DNA of 35,609 nt from Candidatus Lambdaproteobacteria bacterium RIFOXYD2_FULL_56_26 (GCA_001783715.1 MFNF01000021.1:1-35609), one strand, 5' to 3'. Shown: positions 16,122-25,154, numbered from the stretch's first letter. A program made the numbers and translations. The notes: generated by a model from the letters alone, not told the origin.

Positions 16122-18575
16122 ATGAAAGAACTGTTGATCGAAGTGGCCGAGATGTCCTGTGCCTCCTGTTCGGCCAAGGTTGAAGGAATCGCCCAGGGGA
16201 CGGAGGGAGTGGAACGGGCGAAGGTCAATCTGTTGACCGAGTCTTTGACCCTGACCTACGACGACCGCCTGGACCTGCCGGGCCTGTTGGCCAAACTGGG
16301 TCAAGGGGGGTATCCGGCCAAGTTGCCCGAAAAACGGGTCAGCCTCACCTTTGGGGTGGAGGGGATGAGTTGCGCCAGTTGTGCCGCCAAGGTTGAACAA
16401 GGGTTGACCCAGCTGCCGGGGGTTGAAAAGGCAAGCGTCAATCTGGCGACCGAAAAGGTTTCCTTACGGATCAACCCCGATCTGGTCCAAACCCGGACCT
16501 TAAAAGAGAAGGTGGAGCAGTTGGGTTATGCCCTCAAGGAACTGGAGGCGGGCAACGCCGCCGACCTGGAGCATTCGGCCCAAAAGCAACGGGAAAAGGA
16601 AGACTTGAAGAAACGGTTTTTCGCCAGTTCGGCCTTGACCTTGCCGCTGTTTGTGCTGGCGATGGGGCCGATGTTGGGCCTGGGGCTGCCGGACATTCTG
16701 TCTCCCCAAAGTGCGCCTTTGGTTTATGCTTTGGTCCAGCTGGCCCTTTGCCTGCCGGTGATGCTGATCGGCCACCGGTTTTACAGCCGGGGGTTCCGGG
16801 CCTTGGCCCACCGGGCTCCAAACATGGACAGCCTGATCGCCTTGGGCACCTTGGCCAGTTTCGGCAACAGCCTCTGGGGGCTTTCCCTGATCGCCCAGGG
16901 ACAGGTTCATGGGCTACACCAGTTGTACTTCGAGTCCACGGCGGTGATTCTGGCCTTGATTCTGATGGGCAAGTGGCTGGAAGCGGGGAGCAAACAAAAG
17001 TCGGTGGAGGCGATGAAGGCGCTGCTCAAACTCAAAGCCACCACTGCCAGACTGCTGGATGCCAAGGGCCGGGTCACCTTGATCCCCATTCATGAGGTCT
17101 TGCCTGGAGACCGTTTGTTGGTGCAGATTGGCGAGCGGGTCCCTATTGACGGCAAGCTGCGGGTGGGGGAAACGGCGGTGGACCAGAGTTTCCTGACCGG
17201 AGAATCCCTGCCGGTGGAGAAAAAACCGGGGGAAGACCTGATCGGGGCGAGCCTCAACCAAGGCCAACCCTTCGAGATGGAGGCGACCAAAACCGCCGAG
17301 GATTCCGCCTTGAGCCAGATCATCCGTATGGTGGAAGAGGCCAACGCTGCCAAGGCCCCGGTGGCCGCATTGGCGGACCGGATCTCCGGGGTTTTTGTCC
17401 CGGTGGTGATGGGGATTGCCCTGACCGCAGGGCTGTTGTGGTACTTTTGGGGCTCCGACCCGGCCTTTGCGGTCCAGGCCTTTGTAGCGGTGATGGTGAT
17501 TGCCTGCCCCTGTGCCTTGGGTCTGGCTACGCCGACCGCCATCATGGTGGGGGTCGGCCGGGCGGCCAGTTTGGGGATCTTGGTCAAAGGGGGGGACGCT
17601 TTGGAGGCGTTGGCTTCGGTGGACCGGATCGTCTTTGACAAAACCGGCACCTTGACCCAAGGACAGCCCCAGGTGGCGGACCTTAAGGCCCTCAAGGGGC
17701 ACAGTGAGGCGGAGGTGCTGGCGCTGATGGCCGGGGCCGAGGCTAGGTCCGAACATGTGCTGGCCAAGGCGATTTTGTCTGCCGCCCAAAAAGCCCAGGT
17801 GAGGCCCCAGGAGCTGGAGGAAGTCAAGATGGTCAAAAGCCTGGGGGTCGAAGGCAGCTTTCAGGGCCAAAGGGTTCTGGTGGGCCACTACGGCTTTTTG
17901 ACCGGCCAAGGGATCACCGAGCCACAGCCGCCCGAGGCCCTGGCGATGCACGAACAGGGGCAGACGGCCATTTTTTTGGCCGTCGGGGCCGAGGTCTGGG
18001 CGGTGGCGGGGATCAGCGACCCGGTCAAGCCCGAGGCGCTTGCTTTGGTCGAAGGGCTGGGGCGGCTGAAGATCAAGCCCCTGATGCTGACCGGAGACCA
18101 TGCCCAGGTGGCCCGGACGGTGGCCGGTTCGCTGGGGATTGAGGATTACGGGGCCGGGCTGCTGCCAGGGGACAAGTTGGGCCGCATCAAACAGTTGCAG
18201 GAAAACGGCGAGACCGTGGCCATGGTGGGCGACGGAATCAACGATGCCCCGGCGCTGATGCAAGCCCAGGTGGGGATCGCCATTGGCAAGGGGGCCGATG
18301 TGGCCATTGAGTCGGCAGACTTTATTTTGGTCAAGGACAACCTCCTGGGGCTCCTGGACGCTTTGGCGCTGAGTCGCAGGGTGATGGCAAAAATCAAACA
18401 AAACCTGTTTTGGGCCTTTGGCTACAACATCTTGGGGATTCCCTTTGCCGCAGGCCTGCTGGTCCCCTTTGGCGGCCCCGCCTTGAGCCCGATGATCGCC
18501 GCTTTGGCCATGGCCCTCAGCTCCGTCTCGGTGCTCACCAACAGCCTGACCTTGCGGAGCTTCAAGGGGAGGTGA
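16122..18575 (+). CDS. copA: Copper-translocating P1B-type ATPase
   Basis: An 817-residue inner-membrane Cu(I) exporter. Two N-terminal HMA domains carry MSCASC (Cys13/Cys16 and Cys84/Cys87). Membrane helices begin around residue 165; the transport site CPC is at 462-464 in IACPCALGLATPT, the phosphorylated Asp is in DKTGT (506-510), the actuator motif is TGES, and the hinge is GDGINDAPAL (from ~703). The C-terminal membrane pair ends in the conserved YN and MxxSS elements (GYNILGIPFAAG, AMALSSVSVLTNSL). All catalytic motifs are intact. It is the last gene of the csoR-copZ-copA operon. A decayed duplicate of its 3' end lies just downstream. Confidence 0.96.
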   Translation: MKELLIEVAEMSCASCSAKVEGIAQGTEGVERAKVNLLTESLTLTYDDRLDLPGLLAKLGQGGYPAKLPEKRVSLTFGVEGMSCASCAAKVEQGLTQLPGVEKASVNLATEKVSLRINPDLVQTRTLKEKVEQLGYALKELEAGNAADLEHSAQKQREKEDLKKRFFASSALTLPLFVLAMGPMLGLGLPDILSPQSAPLVYALVQLALCLPVMLIGHRFYSRGFRALAHRAPNMDSLIALGTLASFGNSLWGLSLIAQGQVHGLHQLYFESTAVILALILMGKWLEAGSKQKSVEAMKALLKLKATTARLLDAKGRVTLIPIHEVLPGDRLLVQIGERVPIDGKLRVGETAVDQSFLTGESLPVEKKPGEDLIGASLNQGQPFEMEATKTAEDSALSQIIRMVEEANAAKAPVAALADRISGVFVPVVMGIALTAGLLWYFWGSDPAFAVQAFVAVMVIACPCALGLATPTAIMVGVGRAASLGILVKGGDALEALASVDRIVFDKTGTLTQGQPQVADLKALKGHSEAEVLALMAGAEARSEHVLAKAILSAAQKAQVRPQELEEVKMVKSLGVEGSFQGQRVLVGHYGFLTGQGITEPQPPEALAMHEQGQTAIFLAVGAEVWAVAGISDPVKPEALALVEGLGRLKIKPLMLTGDHAQVARTVAGSLGIEDYGAGLLPGDKLGRIKQLQENGETVAMVGDGINDAPALMQAQVGIAIGKGADVAIESADFILVKDNLLGLLDALALSRRVMAKIKQNLFWAFGYNILGIPFAAGLLVPFGGPALSPMIAALAMALSSVSVLTNSLTLRSFKGR

Positions 18576-18604
18576 GAACAGATGGGCCTTGTTGGGTCGG
18601 TCAG

Positions 18605-18712
18605 TTGGTCCCGTTTGGCGGCCCCGCCTTGGACCTGAAAGTTTCCGCTTTAGCCCTGGCCCAAGCTCCGTACCCTACAACCGCACAGCCTTGCGAGAAT
18701 TTGGGGAGGCAA
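18605..18712 (+). repeat. Decayed duplicate of the copA 3' end
   Basis: This stretch repeats, with drift, the last ~115 bases of copA (18461-18575). It opens TGGTCCCGTTTGGCGGCCCC, nearly identical to copA, then keeps GCTTT.GCC.TGGCCC, AGCTCCGT, ACAGCCT.. and a closing GGGGAGG in the same order. One frame still reads LVPFGGPAL as in CopA. It looks like the leftover of a tandem duplication or recombination at the operon end. Confidence 0.72.
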
Positions 18713-18949
18713 GGGGAGCGGGCCGATTTTGACCGATTTTGACCGAATTCTTTTTTTACAACCCTGCACCAACCCTGTTAAAAGAGGGCTATCCAAGGTT
18801 AATCCCAGGAAGAAAGCCGTGCCCCACTCGCTCCCCAGCGGGTGGACAACGGCCAGAGAGGGGGGCTTTCCTGAACCGGCTGGATTTTTCCACCCCACCC
18901 CACCCACATTGGGGGGGACAGGTAACCAACCCTCTTGTTGAGGCCAGTG
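18713..18949. other. Intergenic stretch with a 10-bp tandem repeat
   Basis: Together with the copA remnant this makes a gap of over 370 bases without a gene. It holds a ten-base unit CCGATTTTGA repeated at 18723 and 18733 with a partial third copy, followed by AATTC and a T7 run, and further on C- and G-rich homopolymer tracts. No promoter or RNA gene was recognised. Confidence 0.5.
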
Positions 18950-19234
18950 ATGCGGACGATACTTCCGTTTTTTTTGGTTTGTGTTTGCTTTGCTTTGGGT
19001 CAACCCGCCTCGGCCCAGACCGAGGGCATGACCCTCTTCGGCTGGTCCCTGTACGGCCAAACCGATGGTGCCGCCTATCTGGACTGGGTCCTTCCCGAAG
19101 AAAGCCTCTCGGTCAAGGCTGAGATCATCAAATGCCTCGATGCCAAAGCCGCCTCCCACCCCACCCCCGAAGAACTGCAAACCTCCCTGGACACCCTGAT
19201 CAAGTCCTGCAAGGAAAGGGGCAAGGCGCTTTAG
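18950..19234 (+). CDS. Small secreted protein of unknown function
   Basis: A 94-residue protein from the ATG at 18950 with an export signal: MRT, a hydrophobic core (ILPFFLVCVCFALG) and a signal peptidase I site after ASA (AQTEGM). The mature part of about 70 residues is soluble, acidic to neutral, and carries two cysteines (IKC and KSC) about 28 residues apart that could pair in the periplasm. No family was recognised. It follows the copper operon but is separated by the duplicated copA remnant, so a copper role is only a guess. Confidence 0.6.
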   Translation: MRTILPFFLVCVCFALGQPASAQTEGMTLFGWSLYGQTDGAAYLDWVLPEESLSVKAEIIKCLDAKAASHPTPEELQTSLDTLIKSCKERGKAL

Positions 19235-19494
19235 TCTCAGCCCCCCAGTACATTGTTGGGCGGGGGTGCCATGTTTAAACTGCTAATTTTTTTTCAATCT
19301 TTGTTTCCAGAATTTGCACTGGAGAAGAAATTTTTCCGCTGGGAGCAAGTAATTTTGGACGAATGTACAGTTTTCAAGAAACTTTCAAAATAATACGCTC
19401 CTAAGACCTATAGTGATAAACTCTTGTCTCTGGACCGGCCAGGAGTGTCTTTACCGCTTACAAATTATAAAATCAAAAAAGGGAGTGTATCTTA
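19235..19494. other. AT-rich junction before the insertion sequence
   Basis: Composition drops sharply from the GC-rich genes on the left to an AT-rich stretch that reaches the IS left end. No gene or clear signal was found. It marks the likely boundary of acquired DNA. Confidence 0.5.
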
Positions 19495-19562
19495 GGTTCT
19501 GTTGACATTGCAAGGGTATGACCTGCATAGAGCTAATATCATAGCTGCTATGGAGGTTTTTT

Positions 19563-20386
19563 GTGACGATAGCCTTTGTCGATGACCAGTGGGAGAAGAT
19601 TTATGCGGTTTTGTCCCAGGACCCTCGTGCCTAAGCAGGCAACGAAGCGGACTGCCGATGTTTTCTAGAAGGGGTCTTGTGGCTGGCCCGCAGCGGTGGG
19701 CAGTGGCGGCTACTACCTGAAAAGTATGGAAAATGGAACAGCATTTACAAGCGGTTTGCCCGATGGCAAGCCCACAGAGTTTTCGAGCGACTCTTTGCCC
19801 ATTTCAGCACCGATGCGGATATGGGGAACCTGCGGATCGACGGCAGGGTGGTGTGGGCTCATCCTTGCTCCGCCGGAGCTTTAAAAAAAGTAGCCCACCC
19901 CAAAAAGCTCCGCTTTCCGGGGACCCCGGTGGCCCACCCCAAAAAGCTCCGCTTTCCGGGGACCCTGGCGGTGGACAGTCTGCCCAAGCGTTAGGGCGCT
20001 CTCGGGGTGGCTTCACCACCAAGGTTCATATCGCCGTGGACGGATTGGGAAACCCGCTACACTTTATCCAGACCGGTGGGCAAGTGCATGATGTAACTCA
20101 GGCTCGTTCGTTGGTTGGGGGTTTTAGGCCAGGCAGTGCTGGCGGACAAAAGGGTACGCATCCTTTGAGTTTAGGCGGCAAATCGAGGAACAGGGAATGC
20201 TGCCGGTGATTCCCCCAAAAGGGAACCTTGGGAAACCGATTTCGTAGGTTACGAAGAGTGGCATTTGGTGGAGTGTTCATCAACAAAATAAAACACTTCC
20301 GCAGGGTCTTTTCAAGATTCGAGAAGTTGGGGGATCGGTACTTGGCCTTCCTCTACTCCGTCCAAGCCCTCATCTGGCTCCGGTGA
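19563..20386 (+). pseudogene. Broken IS5-family transposase
   Basis: The GTG at 19563 opens a frame reading FVDDQWEKIYAVLSQDP, stopped by TAA at 19632-19634. The same frame continues with [24 protein letters not shown] and the first DDE region [13 protein letters not shown]. After an insertion of two 39-base repeats the reading moves to another frame ([33 protein letters not shown]), then another (EEWHLVECFINKIKHFRRVFSRFEKLGDRYLAF), ending IWLR before TGA at 20384-20386. The order is that of DUF4096 plus DDE_Tnp_1 transposases. At least one nonsense codon and two frame changes make it inactive. Confidence 0.85.
19893..19965 (+). repeat. Two tandem 34-base hairpin units with 39-base period inside the transposase
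   Basis: A 34-base unit at 19893-19926 recurs exactly at 19932-19965. Each unit contains CCCC-A-AAAAGC-TCC-GCTTT-CC-GGGG, a nested hairpin. It sits where intact relatives read straight from APKK to GGQ, so it appears inserted after the element arrived. Confidence 0.75.
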
Positions 20387-20422
20387 ATGTCAACAGAACC
20401 TAATATTTTGTATTCCTCTTTA

Positions 20423-20755
20423 ATGAGAATAATGGACGAAAGATCCCGATTTATGGACCAGCCGATCCCGGGGGCCCTATACGACTCAGACCCGGCCCAT
20501 TCTGGGCAACGGCTGCGGTTTTTACGGATTCTCTCAGGTATGAGCCAAATTGACTTGATCGACTCAGTGAGCTTTCCTGAGGTTTCTTTGCGGACCCTTA
20601 TCCGCTGGGAAAAAAAGGGAGTCCCAATACGGTTTGTGCGGCAGGTAGCTCAATTTTTTCAATGCCCCTGTGAGGCTTTTTTCCCTGAGCTTATGGGGGA
20701 AATTGAGTTTAAAAAAATGGTGTTGCGCCAAGGGGACAAGGGCTCAATAGAATAA
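20423..20755 (+). CDS. Small Cro/CI-type helix-turn-helix protein
   Basis: A 110-residue protein from the ATG at 20423. Residues ~32-88 fit an XRE/Cro-like DNA-binding domain: GQRLRFLRILSGMSQIDLIDSV for helices 1-2, SLRTLIRWEKKG for the recognition helix and turn, and IRFVRQVAQFFQCPCEAFFPEL for helices 4-5. The frame runs back into the insertion-sequence end (20387), but a start inside the repeat is unlikely. It stands directly after the IS and is convergent with the 12-gene minus-strand operon, so it could regulate that operon or be a leftover of mobile DNA. The target is unknown. Confidence 0.65.
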   Translation: MRIMDERSRFMDQPIPGALYDSDPAHSGQRLRFLRILSGMSQIDLIDSVSFPEVSLRTLIRWEKKGVPIRFVRQVAQFFQCPCEAFFPELMGEIEFKKMVLRQGDKGSIE

Positions 20756-20771
20756 AAACTCCTGCGGGGAG
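20754..20771 (-). terminator. Possible terminator of the 12-gene operon
   Basis: Read on the minus strand, CTCC-CCGCA-GGAG forms a short stem followed directly by TTTTTATT, about 85 bases after the thioesterase stop. The stem has only four pairs, so the call is weak. It also lies at the 3' end of the convergent HTH gene. Confidence 0.35.
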
Positions 20772-20858
20772 CTTAAGATATTCTCGGCGTTAGAGCCTTT
20801 GCCAACAGCACAGGATACCTAAATCGCCTTGCAGCGGTAAGCTGCCCGGTGTCGCAGG

Positions 20859-21308
20859 TTATTTGCAGGTGCTATTGCGGCCATCGAAGCAACTCCCGAG
20901 GCTCTGATAAGCCTCGGGCAAGCCGGTGAGCAGTTGCCCTTGGTGGTTTGACCAAACGTGCTTAGTTTGGCCGTAGGCAATGGCCCGGCCTATCCCTTCC
21001 TTTTGGATTTCATAGTTGAAATGCGGACGCAACGCTAGGCTCTTAGGGTGTACAAATACCCTGATTTCAAGCCGGTCGCCATATTTGGCCGCCGCACGGT
21101 AGTGGCAACAGGCCTCAATAACCGGAAGGTGGATGCCGCGGTGCTCCGTTTCGGCAACCCTGGCACCGGCCGCTTTCATCAGCTGTTCGCGCGCCAGATG
21201 GAACCAACTAAAATAATTCGAGTGATACACCACCCCCATCAAATCTGTTTCGTTGTACCGAACTTCCAGTTGAAAAATGGTGAGCGGATTCCCGATTGGT
21301 TTCATCAT
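20859..21308 (-). CDS. Hotdog acyl-thioesterase, YbgC/4HBT family
   Basis: A 149-residue 4-hydroxybenzoyl-CoA-thioesterase-type hotdog enzyme with the diagnostic opening VRYNETDLMGVVYHSNYFSWFHLARE. The Asp in ETDLMGVVYH is the catalytic residue in this family. The likely role is release of the finished acyl chain from the carrier protein or CoA. The ATG at 21308 follows the radical SAM stop with one base between; a TTG at 21335 would overlap that gene by 26 bases and is the alternative. It is the last gene of the operon. Similar thioesterases close many aryl-polyene and polyunsaturated-lipid clusters. Confidence 0.88.
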   Translation of the reverse strand: MMKPIGNPLTIFQLEVRYNETDLMGVVYHSNYFSWFHLAREQLMKAAGARVAETEHRGIHLPVIEACCHYRAAAKYGDRLEIRVFVHPKSLALRPHFNYEIQKEGIGRAIAYGQTKHVWSNHQGQLLTGLPEAYQSLGSCFDGRNSTCK

Positions 21309-21309
21309 A

Positions 21310-22794
21310 TCAGATTCGAGTCGATTCCGGGCCAAGTTGGGCCTGTAACTCGGTCATGATCAAATGCCCGGCGTGACGCTCGGGAACTTGGGCTTGCTTC
21401 CAGACTTTTAAGCAACTACGGGCGATCAACTGGTCCAAGGGGGGCGGGTTGTGTAGCATTTTGCGGATAAGTCGCGGCGAGGGCCGGAAAAAATTCTGTT
21501 TTATGCCCTTGAAATAGCCGGATTGTTCTAGTTGCTCGAATAGTGGGGTGTGGGGTTGAACTCCTAGAAAAAACAAATAGGGCTGTACCTGTTTAGGGTC
21601 AAAAATGCTGCAAATGTGATGATAAGCGGCCACCGACTCCCTGAGCGTTGCTTCGGTTTCTGTAGGTGCGTTTAGGCTGAAGTTTAGGATGATATTACCT
21701 TTATAGCCTGCCTCAGCTAGGTTGCGGCAACCTTGATACAAGGCCTCCATTTTAAAACCTGCCTTTAACTGGTCAACGATTTGCTGCGAACCGGAGTTGA
21801 TCGAAACCTCCAGGTCTTCTAACCCCGATTGGACCATGGCTCGGGCAATTTTTTGGTCGATCATGTTGGTGCGAACATAGCCACTCCAAGTGATGGGCAA
21901 ATTGAGCGCTGCCAGCCCTTCTAAAAGCTCCAAACAAGATTGGGCAGACTGGTGCGAAGGGATGAACTGGGAATCGGCAAACCAAAAACGCCGCATCCCC
22001 CACCGGCGGTGGTAACTCTCGATTTCAGAGACTACCTGTTTAGGCTCCCGTTGGCGGATGTTGCGCCCTTCTAGGTGGCTGTAGATGCAATAGGAACAAC
22101 GATGTGGACAGCCGCGCTTACTTTGGATTCCAATGGCAGTGTCTAAATAGCGGGTATAGCCGGGAAATATCTTGGCGGTATAATCTACATCCAGTTTTTG
22201 TTTTTCGTAACGCTCGGTGGGGCAGTGTGGGCCTTGGATCAAACGAACAGAGGGGTGTCCCTGTTCCAAAATATCCTTTAAAGGTCCCTCCCCCTCCCCT
22301 TTGACCCCGACGATCGCTTGGGGCAATTCGGCCAAAATCTCTTCTGAAAATACGCTAAATCCGGCTCCGCCAACTACGGTCAAGCTGCCGGGGGTCTGTA
22401 AATGTCCTTGCCGGATTAGCTTGAGGTTGCCCCTTAATTGGCGGCGGTAAGAAAAGAAATGACCTAACATTTTGGGTGCGATGCGCAATCTTTCCAATGG
22501 ATTTGGGTGGTGATAAAATTTCAGTGCGTCTCTAAGCGGATCATTCCCCTCATGGGGCCCAAAGGTCTGCACATCACGCCAAGAAAAAGCCAGCAGTTTG
22601 GGCCCAAAGGTTTGGATAACTTCTTTCAGTTTCTGGCTACGGTACCTGGGGGCGATTGGAGATAAATCTAAAATTTGCTGCTCGATTTGGGGGAAGTCTT
22701 GGTGGATATGGTTGGCCAAGGTCACGAGCCCAGTAGGGTAAATGGGCCGCTCCGTTGGGAGCCAAACATAGAGAATCCGATGGTATTGGCTCAT
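21310..22794 (-). CDS. B12-binding-domain radical SAM enzyme
   Basis: A 494-residue protein with the two-part layout of cobalamin-type radical SAM enzymes. Residues ~1-170 form a Rossmann-like B12-binding region (RILYVWLPTERPIYPTGLVTLA, LLAFSWRDVQTF, VGGAGFSVFS, VKGEGEG at 164-170). The usual DxHxxG cobalt-ligating motif is not seen. The radical SAM core follows, with RGCPHRCSYC (Cys229, Cys233, Cys236) for the [4Fe-4S] cluster, FADSQF and LEVSINSGSQQI. Relatives perform C-methylations, cyclisations and methylthiolations. Here it probably edits the acyl product. Its start overlaps the exporter stop by four bases. Confidence 0.85.
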   Translation of the reverse strand: MSQYHRILYVWLPTERPIYPTGLVTLANHIHQDFPQIEQQILDLSPIAPRYRSQKLKEVIQTFGPKLLAFSWRDVQTFGPHEGNDPLRDALKFYHHPNPLERLRIAPKMLGHFFSYRRQLRGNLKLIRQGHLQTPGSLTVVGGAGFSVFSEEILAELPQAIVGVKGEGEGPLKDILEQGHPSVRLIQGPHCPTERYEKQKLDVDYTAKIFPGYTRYLDTAIGIQSKRGCPHRCSYCIYSHLEGRNIRQREPKQVVSEIESYHRRWGMRRFWFADSQFIPSHQSAQSCLELLEGLAALNLPITWSGYVRTNMIDQKIARAMVQSGLEDLEVSINSGSQQIVDQLKAGFKMEALYQGCRNLAEAGYKGNIILNFSLNAPTETEATLRESVAAYHHICSIFDPKQVQPYLFFLGVQPHTPLFEQLEQSGYFKGIKQNFFRPSPRLIRKMLHNPPPLDQLIARSCLKVWKQAQVPERHAGHLIMTELQAQLGPESTRI

Positions 22795-25154
22795 GGGGTC
22801 TCCAAAGCTGGGTCTGCGGCCTTTTTAATGCCTTTACGGCGGTCAAACTGTAGCAAAAGTGCTGGCAAGAAAAGGAGGTCGCCGACTAAGGCCGAAGCTA
22901 TGCTGGAACTGAGGAGCAGGCCAAAATAGAAGGTCGGCTTGAAGTAACCCCCCATTAAGACACAAAACCCCATGGCCAGCAGGACCGAGGTGATCACGAT
23001 GGGTGTGCCGATGGATTCGATGCTGTTGCCCACGGCATTTTCCAGATCTTGTCCGCTGGTGCGTAAGGATTTGTAACGGAACATGAAATGGATCGTGTCA
23101 TCTACGGCGATCCCCAGACAAATGCTGGCAACCATTACGGTGGAAACGTCTAAGGGGACCCCCAAGTAGCCCATCAGACCTAAACAAATCGCTATGGGGA
23201 ACAGGTTGGGCGGGATGCTGATCAAACCTCGACGAAGCGAGCCCAGAGAGATAACAAATAAAAGGATGATCACCGCTATGGCCAACAAAAAACTTTTGAT
23301 TTGGCTTTGCAGAAGCATCTCGACCATCTGGTAAAACAAGTTGGCCCGACCGGTAATCCGCACCTGCACTTCTGTGCCGGCAAACTCTCTTTGGGCCAGG
23401 GCGTTGACCTGTTCGATCAATTGGGTGATTTGACTTGAACTGTGCTCTCGCATCCGTATGCTGACAACGGCTTCGCTATAATCAAAATTCACATAGCGGG
23501 AAAGTTCGCTGTCGTTTTCGGCAGCGAGCTCGTAAAGGAACAAAGCCTGTCCGACCTGCTCGCTGGTACTTGGAATCCGTCTTTGATCCGCATTTTCTCC
23601 TTGGATTGCCCAGTGGACCTCTTTTACATAGTCTGTCAGCGAAGAAACCTTCCCGAATTGCGGGATATTGCGCAATTGTTCGGCAAAGAGTTCAAGTTTT
23701 TTTAGTAAGGCCGGGTCTTTAAAGGCCTGTGGATGCGAAGTCTTTAAAAATACCGTCAAGGGCATAGCCCCAGAAAAACCCTCTTCAATGCGGCGGTTGT
23801 CTTGGAATGTCCGGCTGTCTTTTGGGAAATATTCCAGAAAATTGGTCTCGGTCTTGATTTGTAAGATCCCCGGAATTGAAGCCGCAATAATTAAGAGCAT
23901 CAACAGGATCAGCTTATTGGGATGCATCAAAATCACCTGGCGCAACTTGGAGAGGAATTTGGAGAACCAAGAGAAAACCGTCGGATTGACTCCGGCGGAT
24001 CCGGAACTTTTAAGCAGTAGCAACCCCACCGGCACCATCGCCATGGTCAATAAAAAATCAGCCGACACACCAAAAGCAGCCAAGAGACCAAACTCTTTTA
24101 CCGGAGCGATATCGCTGGTAAAAAGTGATAAAAAACCGATAGCTGTCGTTAAAGAAGTCATGAAGCAGGGTGCCATCGTAAGGCGAAAGGTCCGGCGCAG
24201 CATTTTATATTTTTGCAACCAAGTAGGATCATGGTAGCCCGCTTGAATCATTTGATCGTGGTAGGTTGCGTAAATGTGGATAATGTCGGCTACGGCGATG
24301 GTGACCAACAGAGGCGGTAAAAGGGTCGAAACCATGGTCAGGCTAATGCCCAACCAAGCCATAAGCCCAAGGGTCCAGATGAACGGCAGTATGATTTCTA
24401 GGCCTGCCATGCCCGATAAGGTCCAAGAGCGGTAATAAACCAGACAAAATGAAAAGATGATCCCCGCTGATAACGGCAACAGCCAAGCGAGATCCCTTTT
24501 GGTGTAGTGGTTCACATCGGCCTCCACCACATAAGGCCCCGCGAAACTGGGCTTGAGCTCTTGAAATTTTGGCCTTTGAATCAATTCCCTAATTTGGGCG
24601 ATCAATTTGGAGCGGAGTGCTGCGTCCTTGGCGCTTCCGGTTTCTAACGGGAAAACCACCAAAGCACCAAGCCGCTGGTCTTTGGAAAATAACTCCTCTT
24701 GTAATATCTGGTTTTGGGTCAGGTCATCATGGAATCTCTTGATGGCCTCTGGATCGAGTTGGGTTGGATCTTTGAGTAACTTGCGGACATCTAAGTAGGT
24801 GCCATTGCCGCGGATGGTTTGAGCGTTGGTGAGGCTGTAAACCTTCTCGGTTTCGGGCATTTGCTCAATGCTTTTGGTTAGCTCGTCGGTCCGCTCTAGA
24901 TAGGCGCGATCCATCGTGCCTTGGGGGGCCTCTAGGACCAGCAACATGATTCCATCGCTCTCGAAGGATTTTACCATTTCCCGGTAGGTGAGCACCTCGG
25001 GGTCATCGGGGGAAAAAAAGCGGTCTGTGCTGTTGTTTAATGTTAAATTAGGCAACCGCAGACAGAGCAGAACGGTCAAAAGGGCGATCAACAGCATGAC
25101 ACCCCAGGGATTGCGCAACACCAGGCGGCTAAACCAATTAGTGAATTTTTTCAT
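22791..25154 (-). CDS. RND/MMPL-family lipid exporter
   Basis: A 787-residue inner-membrane protein with duplicated halves: helix 1 near 18-35, a periplasmic loop to ~220, five helices to ~390, helix 7 near 420-437, a second periplasmic loop, and five helices to the C-terminus (about 12 in all). The helix-4 equivalents read VTIAVADIIHIYATYHD and ICLGIAVDDTIHFMFRY, with the acidic residues expected for proton relay. This is the single-chain MMPL/HpnN type associated with export of hopanoids and other lipids, not the tripartite drug-pump type. It lies next to the beta-barrel and LolA-like genes, a combination that recurs in lipid-to-outer-membrane transport. Confidence 0.9.
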   Translation of the reverse strand: MKKFTNWFSRLVLRNPWGVMLLIALLTVLLCLRLPNLTLNNSTDRFFSPDDPEVLTYREMVKSFESDGIMLLVLEAPQGTMDRAYLERTDELTKSIEQMPETEKVYSLTNAQTIRGNGTYLDVRKLLKDPTQLDPEAIKRFHDDLTQNQILQEELFSKDQRLGALVVFPLETGSAKDAALRSKLIAQIRELIQRPKFQELKPSFAGPYVVEADVNHYTKRDLAWLLPLSAGIIFSFCLVYYRSWTLSGMAGLEIILPFIWTLGLMAWLGISLTMVSTLLPPLLVTIAVADIIHIYATYHDQMIQAGYHDPTWLQKYKMLRRTFRLTMAPCFMTSLTTAIGFLSLFTSDIAPVKEFGLLAAFGVSADFLLTMAMVPVGLLLLKSSGSAGVNPTVFSWFSKFLSKLRQVILMHPNKLILLMLLIIAASIPGILQIKTETNFLEYFPKDSRTFQDNRRIEEGFSGAMPLTVFLKTSHPQAFKDPALLKKLELFAEQLRNIPQFGKVSSLTDYVKEVHWAIQGENADQRRIPSTSEQVGQALFLYELAAENDSELSRYVNFDYSEAVVSIRMREHSSSQITQLIEQVNALAQREFAGTEVQVRITGRANLFYQMVEMLLQSQIKSFLLAIAVIILLFVISLGSLRRGLISIPPNLFPIAICLGLMGYLGVPLDVSTVMVASICLGIAVDDTIHFMFRYKSLRTSGQDLENAVGNSIESIGTPIVITSVLLAMGFCVLMGGYFKPTFYFGLLLSSSIASALVGDLLFLPALLLQFDRRKGIKKAADPALETP

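Larger units (their letters stand above)
19495..20400 (+). mobile_element. IS5-family insertion sequence (906 bp, decayed)
   Basis: The left end GGTTCTGTTGACATT at 19495 is matched by its reverse complement AATGTCAACAGAACC ending at 20400, giving terminal inverted repeats of at least 15 bases. TA flanks both ends (19493-19494 and 20401-20402), the two-base target duplication typical of the IS427/IS1031 side of the IS5 family. The single transposase gene inside is broken, so the element should not move by itself. It separates the GC-rich native segment from the lipid-type operon. Confidence 0.85.

Noticed and set aside
19235-19260. C-run/G-run hairpin (CCCCCC...GGGCGGGGG) as terminator of the small secreted gene
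   Set aside because: No T-run follows and pairing is imprecise.
20387-20422. Upstream start of the HTH protein inside the IS right repeat
   Set aside because: The ATG belongs to the terminal repeat of the insertion sequence; the in-frame ATG at 20423 gives a normal-length domain protein.
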